A DNA stretch of 55,930 bases from DMER64 sp041652255 (GTDB taxonomy: Bacteria; Bacteroidota; Bacteroidia; Bacteroidales; UBA932): positions 1-55,930 of the forward strand of contig JBAZHT010000005.1 of NCBI GenBank assembly GCA_041652255.1. The letters are read 5' to 3'. Below the pieces are notes generated by a model, which searched no databases, had not been told where the DNA came from, and saw only the letters and a program-made list of their open reading frames with translations. The translations under genes and the position numbers were made by a program. Positions 29,788-36,930 of this stretch are shown here, one piece after another. Positions within the stretch are counted from its first letter, which is position 1; each line of letters begins with the position of its first letter.

Positions 29788-31847
29788 GTTCTTGAAATTC
29801 TTATTCTGGCGTCAACGGCTGTCACATTATGTGTTGTTCCCAGAAGCGGGTTCAGGTCCATTTCTGCAATTTCCGGTGCACAGGTGCATAAAGCAGATAT
29901 CCTTACAATGGCCTCTGTGAACAGCTCTTCGTTCACTCCTTCCTGCCCCCTGATTCCCCGGATCAGGCCGTAACCTTTCAGATTGCGGATCATTTTCCGG
30001 GCTTCATCGCGGGAAACAGGGCTTAAACCGGTGCTGATATCTCGCAATACTTCTACAAAAATACCCCCCAGACCGCATACTACGGTATGTCCGAATGTGG
30101 GTTCTTTTTTGGCCCCTATGAAAAGTTCCATTCCGCTGAGCATGGACTGAAGCAGAATGGATGTGGTATCCTTGATGGTCATCATTTTCCTGAAATTGGT
30201 CAGCAGGGTCTGTTGGTCCGTAACGTTCAGCCGGACCCCTCCCACATCCGATTTGTGGACGGGTCCTACCACTTTCATTACCAGCGGGTAACCAACCTGT
30301 TCCGCAGCTTTTACCAGGTCTTTTTCATTAGCTGCTGTGGCTTCATTTACACGGGATATTCCGGCGGCATCCAGCAGGGCGCTTACCCGGCAGGGAGGCA
30401 GGTACCCGTCCCGTACGTTGTCAATAATACTGCGGATGGCTTTTTGATCAATCCGGGGAAGGTCTGTCTCTTCGGGGACAGGGTCCGGTGTGTTCAGGAC
30501 TCTTGCCAGTGCCGACCCAAAAACAACTTCATCGGGGAAATAGAGCCTTCCTTTTTTCTGAAATTCCAGGATCTCTTCCCGAACGTTCAGCACGGAAGGG
30601 AATATGGGATATACGGGTTTGGTACACTCGGCCATTTTTTTGTCCAGCAGATCATATACGTCAAAGACGGGAGTTAGTCCAGGAGACCCGAATATCACGG
30701 CCATTCCGTCCATCCCGGGACAGTCTTGTTCTACAAAATCTATGATATCTCCAAGTTGTTTAGCCGTTCCCGTAGCCAGGAAATCTATGGGATTGGCTAC
30801 TGAAGATCCGGGGAACAGCTTTTCCATCAGTTTTTTCCCTTTTTCAGTGTTTATCGGGGGAACGTTAATCTTGTTTTCTGAAAGTACATCTGTAAGCATA
30901 ACGGCCGGACCTCCTGCGTGGGTAATGATGCACATATTTTTGCCTTTGGGTATGCCTTTCAATAAAATACAAGCCACGGTCAATAGCTGGTTCCTGCCGT
31001 TGCAACGTATGATCCCGGCTTTTTCAAAAAGTGCGTTGATGGCCGTGTCGGGACTGGCCAGTGCTCCGGTATGTGAAGAGGCAGCCCGGCTTCCGGCCTC
31101 TGAAGATCCGGCTTTTATGGCCGCGATCCGTGCTCCTTTATGGTAAAGGGAGGCGGCATGTTTCCATAATTTCAGGGGGTCCTTGATGCTTTCGGCATAA
31201 ATAAGTTTAACCGGGGCACTTTTCTCCGGAATATAACTCTGATCCAGAAATTCCAGGACTTCTTCCACACCTATCTGTGCCGAGTTGCCAACCGAGAATA
31301 CATTGGCAAACGGGATACCCAGTTGTACAGCGGCATCAATTATGAAAAGCGCCGTGGCCCCGGATCCCGAGATCAGGTCTATGCTGTCGGGGACAAACCG
31401 GGGAATGGGGGTTGTAAAAACTCCGGTATAATGTTCGTTCATGTAACCTACGCAATTGGGACCTATCAAAGTCGCTCCGTATTGATCGGCCACGCGGCGT
31501 ATTTTCTTTTCAATTTCTGCCCCTTCCGGGCTTTCTTCGGAGAAGCCCGCCGAGAAGATTATGATCCCTTTAGTCTGTTTCACCGAACAAAGTACTTCTA
31601 CGGTATGCAGGCAAAAGGCTGCAGGGATGGCCAGTATGGCCACATCTGCCCGGGGCATGTCTTCCACACTGCGGTAGGAGGGCAGTTCCTGTATGTTGTC
31701 GGCTTTGGGATTGACAACATAAAGACGGCCCGGGTAACCGGTGTCTTTTAAATTTTTTAACACTTTACCTCCGGGTTTCTGGAAGTCATCGGAACCTCCC
31801 ACGACGACAATGCTTTCAGGATTCAGAAATTCTTTAGTAATCATCAA
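29784..31847 (-). CDS. ADP-forming acyl-CoA synthetase, fused alpha-beta subunits
   Basis: Turns an acyl-CoA, ADP and phosphate into the free acid, CoA and ATP, the energy-saving last step of peptide fermentation in anaerobes and archaea. The 687-residue protein joins the CoA-binding/ligase alpha half (VVGGSDDFQKPGGKVLKNL, IGPNCVGYMN, and the phosphohistidine region SSHTGALASPD) to a C-terminal ATP-grasp beta half (VGYPLVMKVVGPVHKSDVGGVRLN, ATP loop, EMDLNPLL). The fused alpha-beta order is standard for one group of these enzymes. It sits upstream of, and in line with, the VOR-type oxidoreductase, so the pair can convert branched-chain keto acids to acids with ATP gain. It has its own -7 element (31866-31873), back to back with the murK-like gene, and its end overlaps the ATG of a 50-residue ORF. 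Preferred acid is not known. Confidence 0.92.
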   Translation of the reverse strand: MMITKEFLNPESIVVVGGSDDFQKPGGKVLKNLKDTGYPGRLYVVNPKADNIQELPSYRSVEDMPRADVAILAIPAAFCLHTVEVLCSVKQTKGIIIFSAGFSEESPEGAEIEKKIRRVADQYGATLIGPNCVGYMNEHYTGVFTTPIPRFVPDSIDLISGSGATALFIIDAAVQLGIPFANVFSVGNSAQIGVEEVLEFLDQSYIPEKSAPVKLIYAESIKDPLKLWKHAASLYHKGARIAAIKAGSSEAGSRAASSHTGALASPDTAINALFEKAGIIRCNGRNQLLTVACILLKGIPKGKNMCIITHAGGPAVMLTDVLSENKINVPPINTEKGKKLMEKLFPGSSVANPIDFLATGTAKQLGDIIDFVEQDCPGMDGMAVIFGSPGLTPVFDVYDLLDKKMAECTKPVYPIFPSVLNVREEILEFQKKGRLYFPDEVVFGSALARVLNTPDPVPEETDLPRIDQKAIRSIIDNVRDGYLPPCRVSALLDAAGISRVNEATAANEKDLVKAAEQVGYPLVMKVVGPVHKSDVGGVRLNVTDQQTLLTNFRKMMTIKDTTSILLQSMLSGMELFIGAKKEPTFGHTVVCGLGGIFVEVLRDISTGLSPVSRDEARKMIRNLKGYGLIRGIRGQEGVNEELFTEAIVRISALCTCAPEIAEMDLNPLLGTTHNVTAVDARIRISRT

Positions 31848-31865
31848 AATTGCTTGTTTATCTTA

Positions 31866-31873
31866 CAAAGATA
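31866..31873 (-). promoter_or_regulatory. Bacteroidota -7 element for the acyl-CoA synthetase
   Basis: Minus-strand TATCTTTG fits TAnnTTTG and lies 18 bases before the start codon. The divergent murK-like promoter begins about 22 bases away, so the two promoter regions overlap. Confidence 0.6.
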
Positions 31874-31895
31874 GCAATTTGTTTGCCAATTTATC

Positions 31896-31903
31896 TAAAT
31901 TTG
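31896..31903 (+). promoter_or_regulatory. Bacteroidota -7 element for the MurNAc salvage operon
   Basis: TAAATTTG fits TAnnTTTG, 23 bases before the start of the kinase gene. No TTTG at standard -33 spacing was found. Confidence 0.55.
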
Positions 31904-31926
31904 TACCCTCATTAAACAAGGGTAAC

Positions 31927-32778
31927 ATGATTATAATTGCCGACAGCGGATCCACTAAAGTAGCCTGGAGAATCCTTCATAAGGACGGTACGGTACAGGC
32001 CATTCAGACTATTGGGATCAATCCTTTTTTTGTATCGGAAGAAGACATTTACCGGACTTTGGAATATAGTCTCAAACCCGGCATCAAAGGAAATGTGGAA
32101 CAGGTGTTCTTTTACGGGGCAGGGGTTGCCGGAAAAGATAAAATTGATATCCTCACCCGTTGTTTTGAGCGAGTGTTCCCGGGATGTGAGGTTGAGGCAA
32201 ACTCGGATCTGTTGGCTGCTGCACGTTGTTTATGCGGGCACGAAAAAGGAATCGCGGCCATTTTGGGAACGGGAGCCAATACGTGTTTTTACGACGGCCA
32301 AAAAATTGCAGACAACGTTCCGGCCTGCGGATACATTTTGGGCGACGAAGGTGGCGGGGCGGTGCTCGGCAAAAAATTTGTCTCGGACTATTTAAAAAGA
32401 ATGTTGCCGGAAGACCTCCGCGAGGCTTTTGAGAAACAATACAAACTGGGACTTTTGGATATCATTGAAAAGGTTTACAGGCAACCTATGCCAAACCGTT
32501 TTCTGGCCTCTTTTACCTTATTTCTGGGAGAACATCATACCCATCCCTACATCCGGGAATTTTTGGCAAAAGCTTTTGATGAATTCTTTTTGCGCAACAT
32601 CATACATTACGATTACAAAACGTATCCCGTGAATATTGTAGGTTCGGTAGCCTTTTATTTCAGGGATCAAGTGGAAGCCGCAGCTACCCGTAACGGGATG
32701 AGGGTCGGAAAAATTGTCCGTACACCCGTAGAAGGATTGGTTTCCTATCACAAGGATTTGATCAGTAAACAGAAATGA
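31927..32778 (+). CDS. BadF-type sugar kinase, probable MurNAc kinase MurK
   Basis: An ATP-dependent sugar kinase of the BadF/N-acetylglucosamine kinase fold. The open frame runs upstream to 31741, but MIIIADSGSTKVAW at 31927 is the domain's own start, with the phosphate-1 loop DSGSTK in the first ten residues. GTGANTC and GDEGGGAVLG follow, and the 283-residue length is normal. It directly precedes murQ with an ATGA overlap, and recR and a sodium:solute symporter follow. In Tannerella forsythia a similar kinase, MurK, phosphorylates N-acetylmuramic acid brought in by MurT before MurQ cleaves it; by context this enzyme should do the same. N-acetylglucosamine is the main alternative substrate. 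Confidence 0.82.
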   Translation: MIIIADSGSTKVAWRILHKDGTVQAIQTIGINPFFVSEEDIYRTLEYSLKPGIKGNVEQVFFYGAGVAGKDKIDILTRCFERVFPGCEVEANSDLLAAARCLCGHEKGIAAILGTGANTCFYDGQKIADNVPACGYILGDEGGGAVLGKKFVSDYLKRMLPEDLREAFEKQYKLGLLDIIEKVYRQPMPNRFLASFTLFLGEHHTHPYIREFLAKAFDEFFLRNIIHYDYKTYPVNIVGSVAFYFRDQVEAAATRNGMRVGKIVRTPVEGLVSYHKDLISKQK

Positions 32779-33599
32779 TACAGAATATTACTGAACAGGC
32801 ATCCCGTTACGATCGTCTGGAAAAAATGTCCGTCAGGGAACTGCTGGAAAACATAAACCGGGAAGACCATACAGTCCCTCAGGCCGTCAAACCCTGTATA
32901 CCATATATCGAAAAACTGGTGGAAGGTATAGTTCCGCGAATGCAGGAAGGAGGGCGACTTTTTTATATTGGAGCCGGTACCAGCGGGCGTCTGGGAATCC
33001 TTGATGCATCAGAAATTCCGCCAACCTTCGGTGCTCCTTACGATCTGGTCATAGGACTTATTGCGGGAGGAGATACCGCTATCCGCAGGGCAGTGGAACA
33101 GGCAGAAGACAGCATGGATGCCGGTTGGCAGGAATTGTTGTCTTACCATATTGGTGTGAACGACGTCATTGTGGGAATAGCCGCTTCCGGAACGACCCCG
33201 TATGTCATTGGTGCATTACGCAACGCCCGCAGGCAGGGATTGCTGACGGCATGCATCACATGCAATCCCGATTCCCCTGTTACAAAGGAAGCCGATATAC
33301 CCATTGTCGCAGTGGTAGGTCCCGAGTTCGTTACCGGGTCTACCCGTATGAAATCCGGTACGGCCCAGAAACTGATCCTGAACATGATTTCCACAGCCGT
33401 TATGATACGTATGGGGCGTGTCTCAGGCAATAAAATGGTGGATATGGAGCTGACCAATGCAAAACTGGTAGACAGGGGCACGAAAATGATCATGGAAGAT
33501 ACCGGTATAACGGATTACCAGGAAGCACGCGCCCTTTTGATGAAATACGGAAAGGTTCGTAAAGCCGTTGAAGCCTTCAAAAAAGAAGAGGATGTTTGA
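32775..33599 (+). CDS. murQ: N-acetylmuramic acid 6-phosphate etherase
   Basis: Removes the D-lactyl ether of MurNAc 6-phosphate to give GlcNAc 6-phosphate and D-lactate, recycling cell-wall sugar. The 274-residue SIS-fold protein has the family's SGRLGILDASEIPPTFG, FYIGAGTSG, AASGTTPYVIGAL and GSTRMKSGTAQKLILN, which binds sugar phosphate. It starts in the last codons of the kinase gene (ATGA overlap) and its end overlaps recR by eight bases, so the three are translated as one unit. The product enters amino-sugar metabolism. Confidence 0.96.
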   Translation: MIQNITEQASRYDRLEKMSVRELLENINREDHTVPQAVKPCIPYIEKLVEGIVPRMQEGGRLFYIGAGTSGRLGILDASEIPPTFGAPYDLVIGLIAGGDTAIRRAVEQAEDSMDAGWQELLSYHIGVNDVIVGIAASGTTPYVIGALRNARRQGLLTACITCNPDSPVTKEADIPIVAVVGPEFVTGSTRMKSGTAQKLILNMISTAVMIRMGRVSGNKMVDMELTNAKLVDRGTKMIMEDTGITDYQEARALLMKYGKVRKAVEAFKKEEDV

Positions 33600-34209
33600 A
33601 CCCCGTTACAATTCTGAATTGCTCCAAAAGGCGGTGGATGCCTTTTCCCGGCTTCCGGGTATCGGACCCAAATCTGCCCTGAGGCTTGCGTTGTACTTGT
33701 TGCGTCAGCCGGTAGAAGAAGCTGACAGCCTTGCAGAAGCCGTTGCCGATCTGCGTCACAAGGTCGTATATTGTTCTGAATGCCGGATGATATCGGACGC
33801 TCCCGTATGTCCGGTGTGTTCGGATCCCAAACGGGACAAAGGGATTATCTGCGTGGTGGAAAATGTCAGGGATGTCATGAGCATAGAGCATACCGGCCGT
33901 TATAAAGGTCTCTACCACGTACTGGGAGGTATCATTTCTCCCATTGACGGCATAGGTCCTGCTGATCTTGCCGTGGATCCTCTTTTGGAAAGACTGGAAA
34001 AAGGGAACGTCCGGGAAGTGATCCTGGCCTTAAGCACAACTATGGAAGGAGAAACAACGTGCTTTTACCTGTACAAGAAAATGGCCCCGTGCCATTTGAA
34101 AATAACCACAATAGCCCGCGGTGTGGGCTTTGGCGATCAGCTTGAATATACCGATGAACTGACATTGGGAAGATCCATTGAAAACAGACAACTCTTTAAA
34201 CCTGAATAA
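33592..34209 (+). CDS. recR: Recombination mediator RecR
   Basis: Part of the RecFOR pathway that loads RecA on gapped DNA. The 205-residue protein has an N-terminal helix-hairpin-helix (LPGIGPKSALRLAL), a four-Cys zinc finger (CSECRMISDAPVCPVC) and a Toprim domain with VVENVRDVMSIEHTGRYKGLYHVLGG. The frame is also open from a TTG at 33568, but the ATG at 33592 gives the standard start MFEPRYNSELLQKAV. It overlaps murQ by eight bases and precedes the symporter by 14, so a repair gene sits inside a sugar-salvage operon. It has no functional link to its neighbours that I know of. Confidence 0.96.
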   Translation: MFEPRYNSELLQKAVDAFSRLPGIGPKSALRLALYLLRQPVEEADSLAEAVADLRHKVVYCSECRMISDAPVCPVCSDPKRDKGIICVVENVRDVMSIEHTGRYKGLYHVLGGIISPIDGIGPADLAVDPLLERLEKGNVREVILALSTTMEGETTCFYLYKKMAPCHLKITTIARGVGFGDQLEYTDELTLGRSIENRQLFKPE

Positions 34210-34223
34210 CCAATCATTTACCT

Positions 34224-35732
34224 ATGGAACATTCCTTTCCCCTTTCCTGGCTGTTGACGGCTTTTGCAATATATACGGCCCTGCTTTTTCTTGTATCCTG
34301 GATAACCTCGCGAAAAGCCGACAGCAATTCCTATTTCCTGGGCAATAAGAAATCGCCCTGGCCTATTGTGGCATATGGTATGATCGGAACTTCCATTAGC
34401 GGGGTTACTTTCATTTCGGTGCCGGGTAACGTAATGAATGAGAATTTTTTCTACATGCCGCTTGTGCTGGGCTTTGTATTAGGGTATGTGGTTATCGCCA
34501 AAGTATTGCTGCCTCTGTATTACAAAATGAATGTAACCTCCATATACTCTTACCTGGAAAGCCGTTTCGGGTTCAGTACATATAAAACGGGTGCCGCCGT
34601 TTTCATGGTATCACGTGTTTTGGGTGCTGCTGTAAGAATATTCATGGTGGTGCTTGTTTTACATACGTTCCTGCCGGCCGGGTCTGTTCCGTTCTGGGTT
34701 GTAGCTGCTGTATTTATGTTCCTCATTTTTCTCTACACTTTTAAAGGTGGTGTAAAGACCATTATTTGGACAGATGTTTTACAGACAACGTTTATGCTTC
34801 TTGCCTTGATTCTTACCGTTATCACAATATCTAACCGGATGGACTGGAATCTGGGAGAAATGACAAAAGCGGTAACGGCTACTGATTATTCAAGATGGTT
34901 CAACTGGGACTGGAGCGCATCCAACAATGCAGTTAAGCAATTTATCAGCGGTATTTTCATTACTATTGTTATGACCGGCCTTGACCAGGAGATGATGCAA
35001 AAAAACCTTTCCTGCAAAAACATAGAATCGGCACAAAAAAATATATACACAACCAGCATTATTTTAGTTATAGTCAATATAATGTTCCTGTTTCTGGGAG
35101 CCGTGATGGCTATTTACGTAAGTCAAAGACTGGGTGGTATGGAAGGCATAGGATTGGCAGATGCTGCAGGGGTCTTCACTAAAGCACAAACGGACAAGCT
35201 TTTTCCGGTTATCGCATCCCAATACCTGGGCTTGGGCGTGGGGTTGTTCTTTATTATTGGACTGATCTCTGCTTCATACCCGAGTGCGGGAGGGGCATTA
35301 ACTTCCCTGACTACTTCTTTTTGCATAGATTTCCTGGGGTTTAACAAGAGGGAAGATATTGCGCAGGCCAGGAAAGACAGGATCCGCAAGATCACGCACG
35401 CATCTTTTGCCATTCTTTTCTTCTTTATCATCCTGATCCTGTACGTGGTAAACAATCAGGCTATCATTAACCTGGTATACCTGTTGGCCGCTTATACATA
35501 CGGACCCCTTCTTGGATTCTTCTTCTTCGGGATCCTTACAAAATACCGTGTCCGTGACCGTGTGGCACCCTACATTGCTTTGGCATCACCCCTTCTCTGC
35601 TATTTGGCAGATTTAGCCCTAAAGACATGGTTTGATTTTGGTTTGGGCTTTACCATATTAATTATCAATGGGTTACTTACGTTCTTTGGAATGTGGCTCT
35701 TTCGTGAAAAAACAACCCGAACAGCAAACTGA
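34224..35732 (+). CDS. Sodium:solute symporter, possible MurNAc transporter
   Basis: An SSS-family inner-membrane transporter that uses the sodium gradient to take up a solute. The 502-residue protein has about 13 membrane helices, beginning with a periplasmic-side start and WITSRKADSNSYFLGNKKSPW, then GMIGTSISGVTFISVPG and QEMMQKNLSCKNIESAQKN, typical of the family. It lies after kinase, murQ and recR. In Tannerella forsythia an inner-membrane transporter, MurT, encoded beside MurK and MurQ imports MurNAc, so a MurNAc or related amino-sugar substrate is likely here. The family also carries sialic acid, sugars and amino acids, so the substrate is inferred from place only. Confidence 0.85.
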   Translation: MEHSFPLSWLLTAFAIYTALLFLVSWITSRKADSNSYFLGNKKSPWPIVAYGMIGTSISGVTFISVPGNVMNENFFYMPLVLGFVLGYVVIAKVLLPLYYKMNVTSIYSYLESRFGFSTYKTGAAVFMVSRVLGAAVRIFMVVLVLHTFLPAGSVPFWVVAAVFMFLIFLYTFKGGVKTIIWTDVLQTTFMLLALILTVITISNRMDWNLGEMTKAVTATDYSRWFNWDWSASNNAVKQFISGIFITIVMTGLDQEMMQKNLSCKNIESAQKNIYTTSIILVIVNIMFLFLGAVMAIYVSQRLGGMEGIGLADAAGVFTKAQTDKLFPVIASQYLGLGVGLFFIIGLISASYPSAGGALTSLTTSFCIDFLGFNKREDIAQARKDRIRKITHASFAILFFFIILILYVVNNQAIINLVYLLAAYTYGPLLGFFFFGILTKYRVRDRVAPYIALASPLLCYLADLALKTWFDFGLGFTILIINGLLTFFGMWLFREKTTRTAN

Positions 35733-35753
35733 TGTTTGTTCGAAAAAAAAAGT

Positions 35754-35761
35754 TACATTTG
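35754..35761 (+). promoter_or_regulatory. Bacteroidota -7 element upstream of corA
   Basis: TACATTTG is a full TAnnTTTG match, 212 bases before corA, so transcription from it would give a long leader. The nearest TTTG (35735-35738) has only a 15-base spacer, short of the usual 19-21. Confidence 0.5.
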
Positions 35762-35973
35762 CAAAAATTATTCTATCAGAGCTGATGCCGGACGGTTAAA
35801 TAACCATATACTCCCTCGCTTGCAAGGACTTAAAAACATGAGTATGCATATTGGTATAAAACATACAGGAAGTTCATGGGCCTGCTGGCGAATTGCTCAT
35901 AAAGTAAGATCAAAGCCGCGAAGTAGAAGGTAAACGTTTGCAACCGAATGTTTAACCTTTCAATCTTCGTATT
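35762..35973 (+). promoter_or_regulatory. Long structured leader before corA
   Basis: About 210 bases of 5' leader hold several hairpins: GGTT-AAAT-AACC, a longer pairing of ATACTC with GAGTAT, CAGG with CCTG, and a 12-bp stem at 35927-35959 (AAGGTAAACGTT with AATGTTTAACCTT, one bulge) that ends 14 bases before the corA ATG. The only open frame (65 codons from 35736) is arginine-rich at its end and unconvincing. The leader does not fit the M-box magnesium riboswitch or other riboswitches I know. It could be a cis-regulatory RNA sensing metal ions; this is inference from position. Confidence 0.4.
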
Positions 35974-36930
35974 ATGATCGAAATTTTTTACAAATCAAAA
36001 GGACAAGTCTTAAGCAACACTGAAGTAAAGATCCTGGATAAACTGGGATTGGATGATGTTTTATGGATCGACCTGCACAATCCAACGGGAGAAGAAAAAA
36101 GAGCGGCCGAAGAATTTCTGGATACGACATTGCAAAGCAGAGCGCAGGCAGAAGAAATTGAATCTTCGTCCAGGTATTTCGAAACCGAAACCACTATATT
36201 TGCCAATACCAACTTTTTGATCCCGGGCCCGGACGATTATTCATCGGAACCTGTTTCTTTTATTATATCCGAGAGTATTCTGGTCACTCTGCGTCATACA
36301 CCCCTCAGGACTTTGTCCGAGGTGCAGCGAAAGCTAATAAGTAATTACAGACTTTTTCCCACCGGGTATCATATCATGGTGAGCATTCTGGAAAACCGGA
36401 TAGACGTGGATGCAGATTTGGTTGAGATCCTTTCCAAGGAAATTTCGCAACTTTCCAGACGTATTGATCTTGGTGAGTCCATGGGTGAAAACTTTCTGTT
36501 GGATGTAAACCAGTTGCAGGAAAACACTATGGTGATCCGTGCCAACGGTGTGGACAAACAAAGAGTCTTATCGGGAATTCTGAAAAGTGACAAATTCCCC
36601 AGGGATGTGTATTCCAAGCTGGAGGTCCTGAACAAAGACGTGGATTCACTGATCCATCACGCCAATTTCAGTTTTGAACGCCTTGAATACCTTCAAAATA
36701 CGGCAATGGGTCTTATCAACCTGGAACAGAACAAACTGATGCGGGTTTTTACATTTGTATCTTTGTTGTTGATGCCACCCACTCTGATTGCCAGTATTTA
36801 CGGGATGAATGTGAAATTACCCATTATTTCTGAACATAAGTGGTGGGATTTTGCCGTCTTGCTGTTTCTGATGCTGTTAACTGTTGTGACAGCTATATGG
36901 TTGTTTAAGAAAAGAAAAATGATCAAATGA
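35974..36930 (+). CDS. corA: CorA-family magnesium transporter
   Basis: A pentameric channel for magnesium (also cobalt or nickel) in the inner membrane. The 318-residue protein has a large N-terminal cytoplasmic domain, a long stalk helix, and two C-terminal membrane helices joined by the selectivity loop YGMNVKLP, with the essential Gly-Met-Asn. The C-terminus is basic (KKRKMIK), as is common in this family. Translation may be controlled by the leader hairpin just upstream. The stop overlaps the ATG of the glycyl radical enzyme gene (ATGA), an unusual partnership. Confidence 0.95.
   Translation: MIEIFYKSKGQVLSNTEVKILDKLGLDDVLWIDLHNPTGEEKRAAEEFLDTTLQSRAQAEEIESSSRYFETETTIFANTNFLIPGPDDYSSEPVSFIISESILVTLRHTPLRTLSEVQRKLISNYRLFPTGYHIMVSILENRIDVDADLVEILSKEISQLSRRIDLGESMGENFLLDVNQLQENTMVIRANGVDKQRVLSGILKSDKFPRDVYSKLEVLNKDVDSLIHHANFSFERLEYLQNTAMGLINLEQNKLMRVFTFVSLLLMPPTLIASIYGMNVKLPIISEHKWWDFAVLLFLMLLTVVTAIWLFKKRKMIK

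Noticed and set aside
35736..35933. 65-codon frame before corA
   Set aside because: It contains no motif, ends in an Arg-rich tail, and lies across the -7 element and the structured leader. A non-coding leader explains the region better.
35762..35973. M-box or other known riboswitch before corA
   Set aside because: The conserved M-box stretches and those of TPP, SAM, FMN, lysine and Mn riboswitches as I know them are not present.
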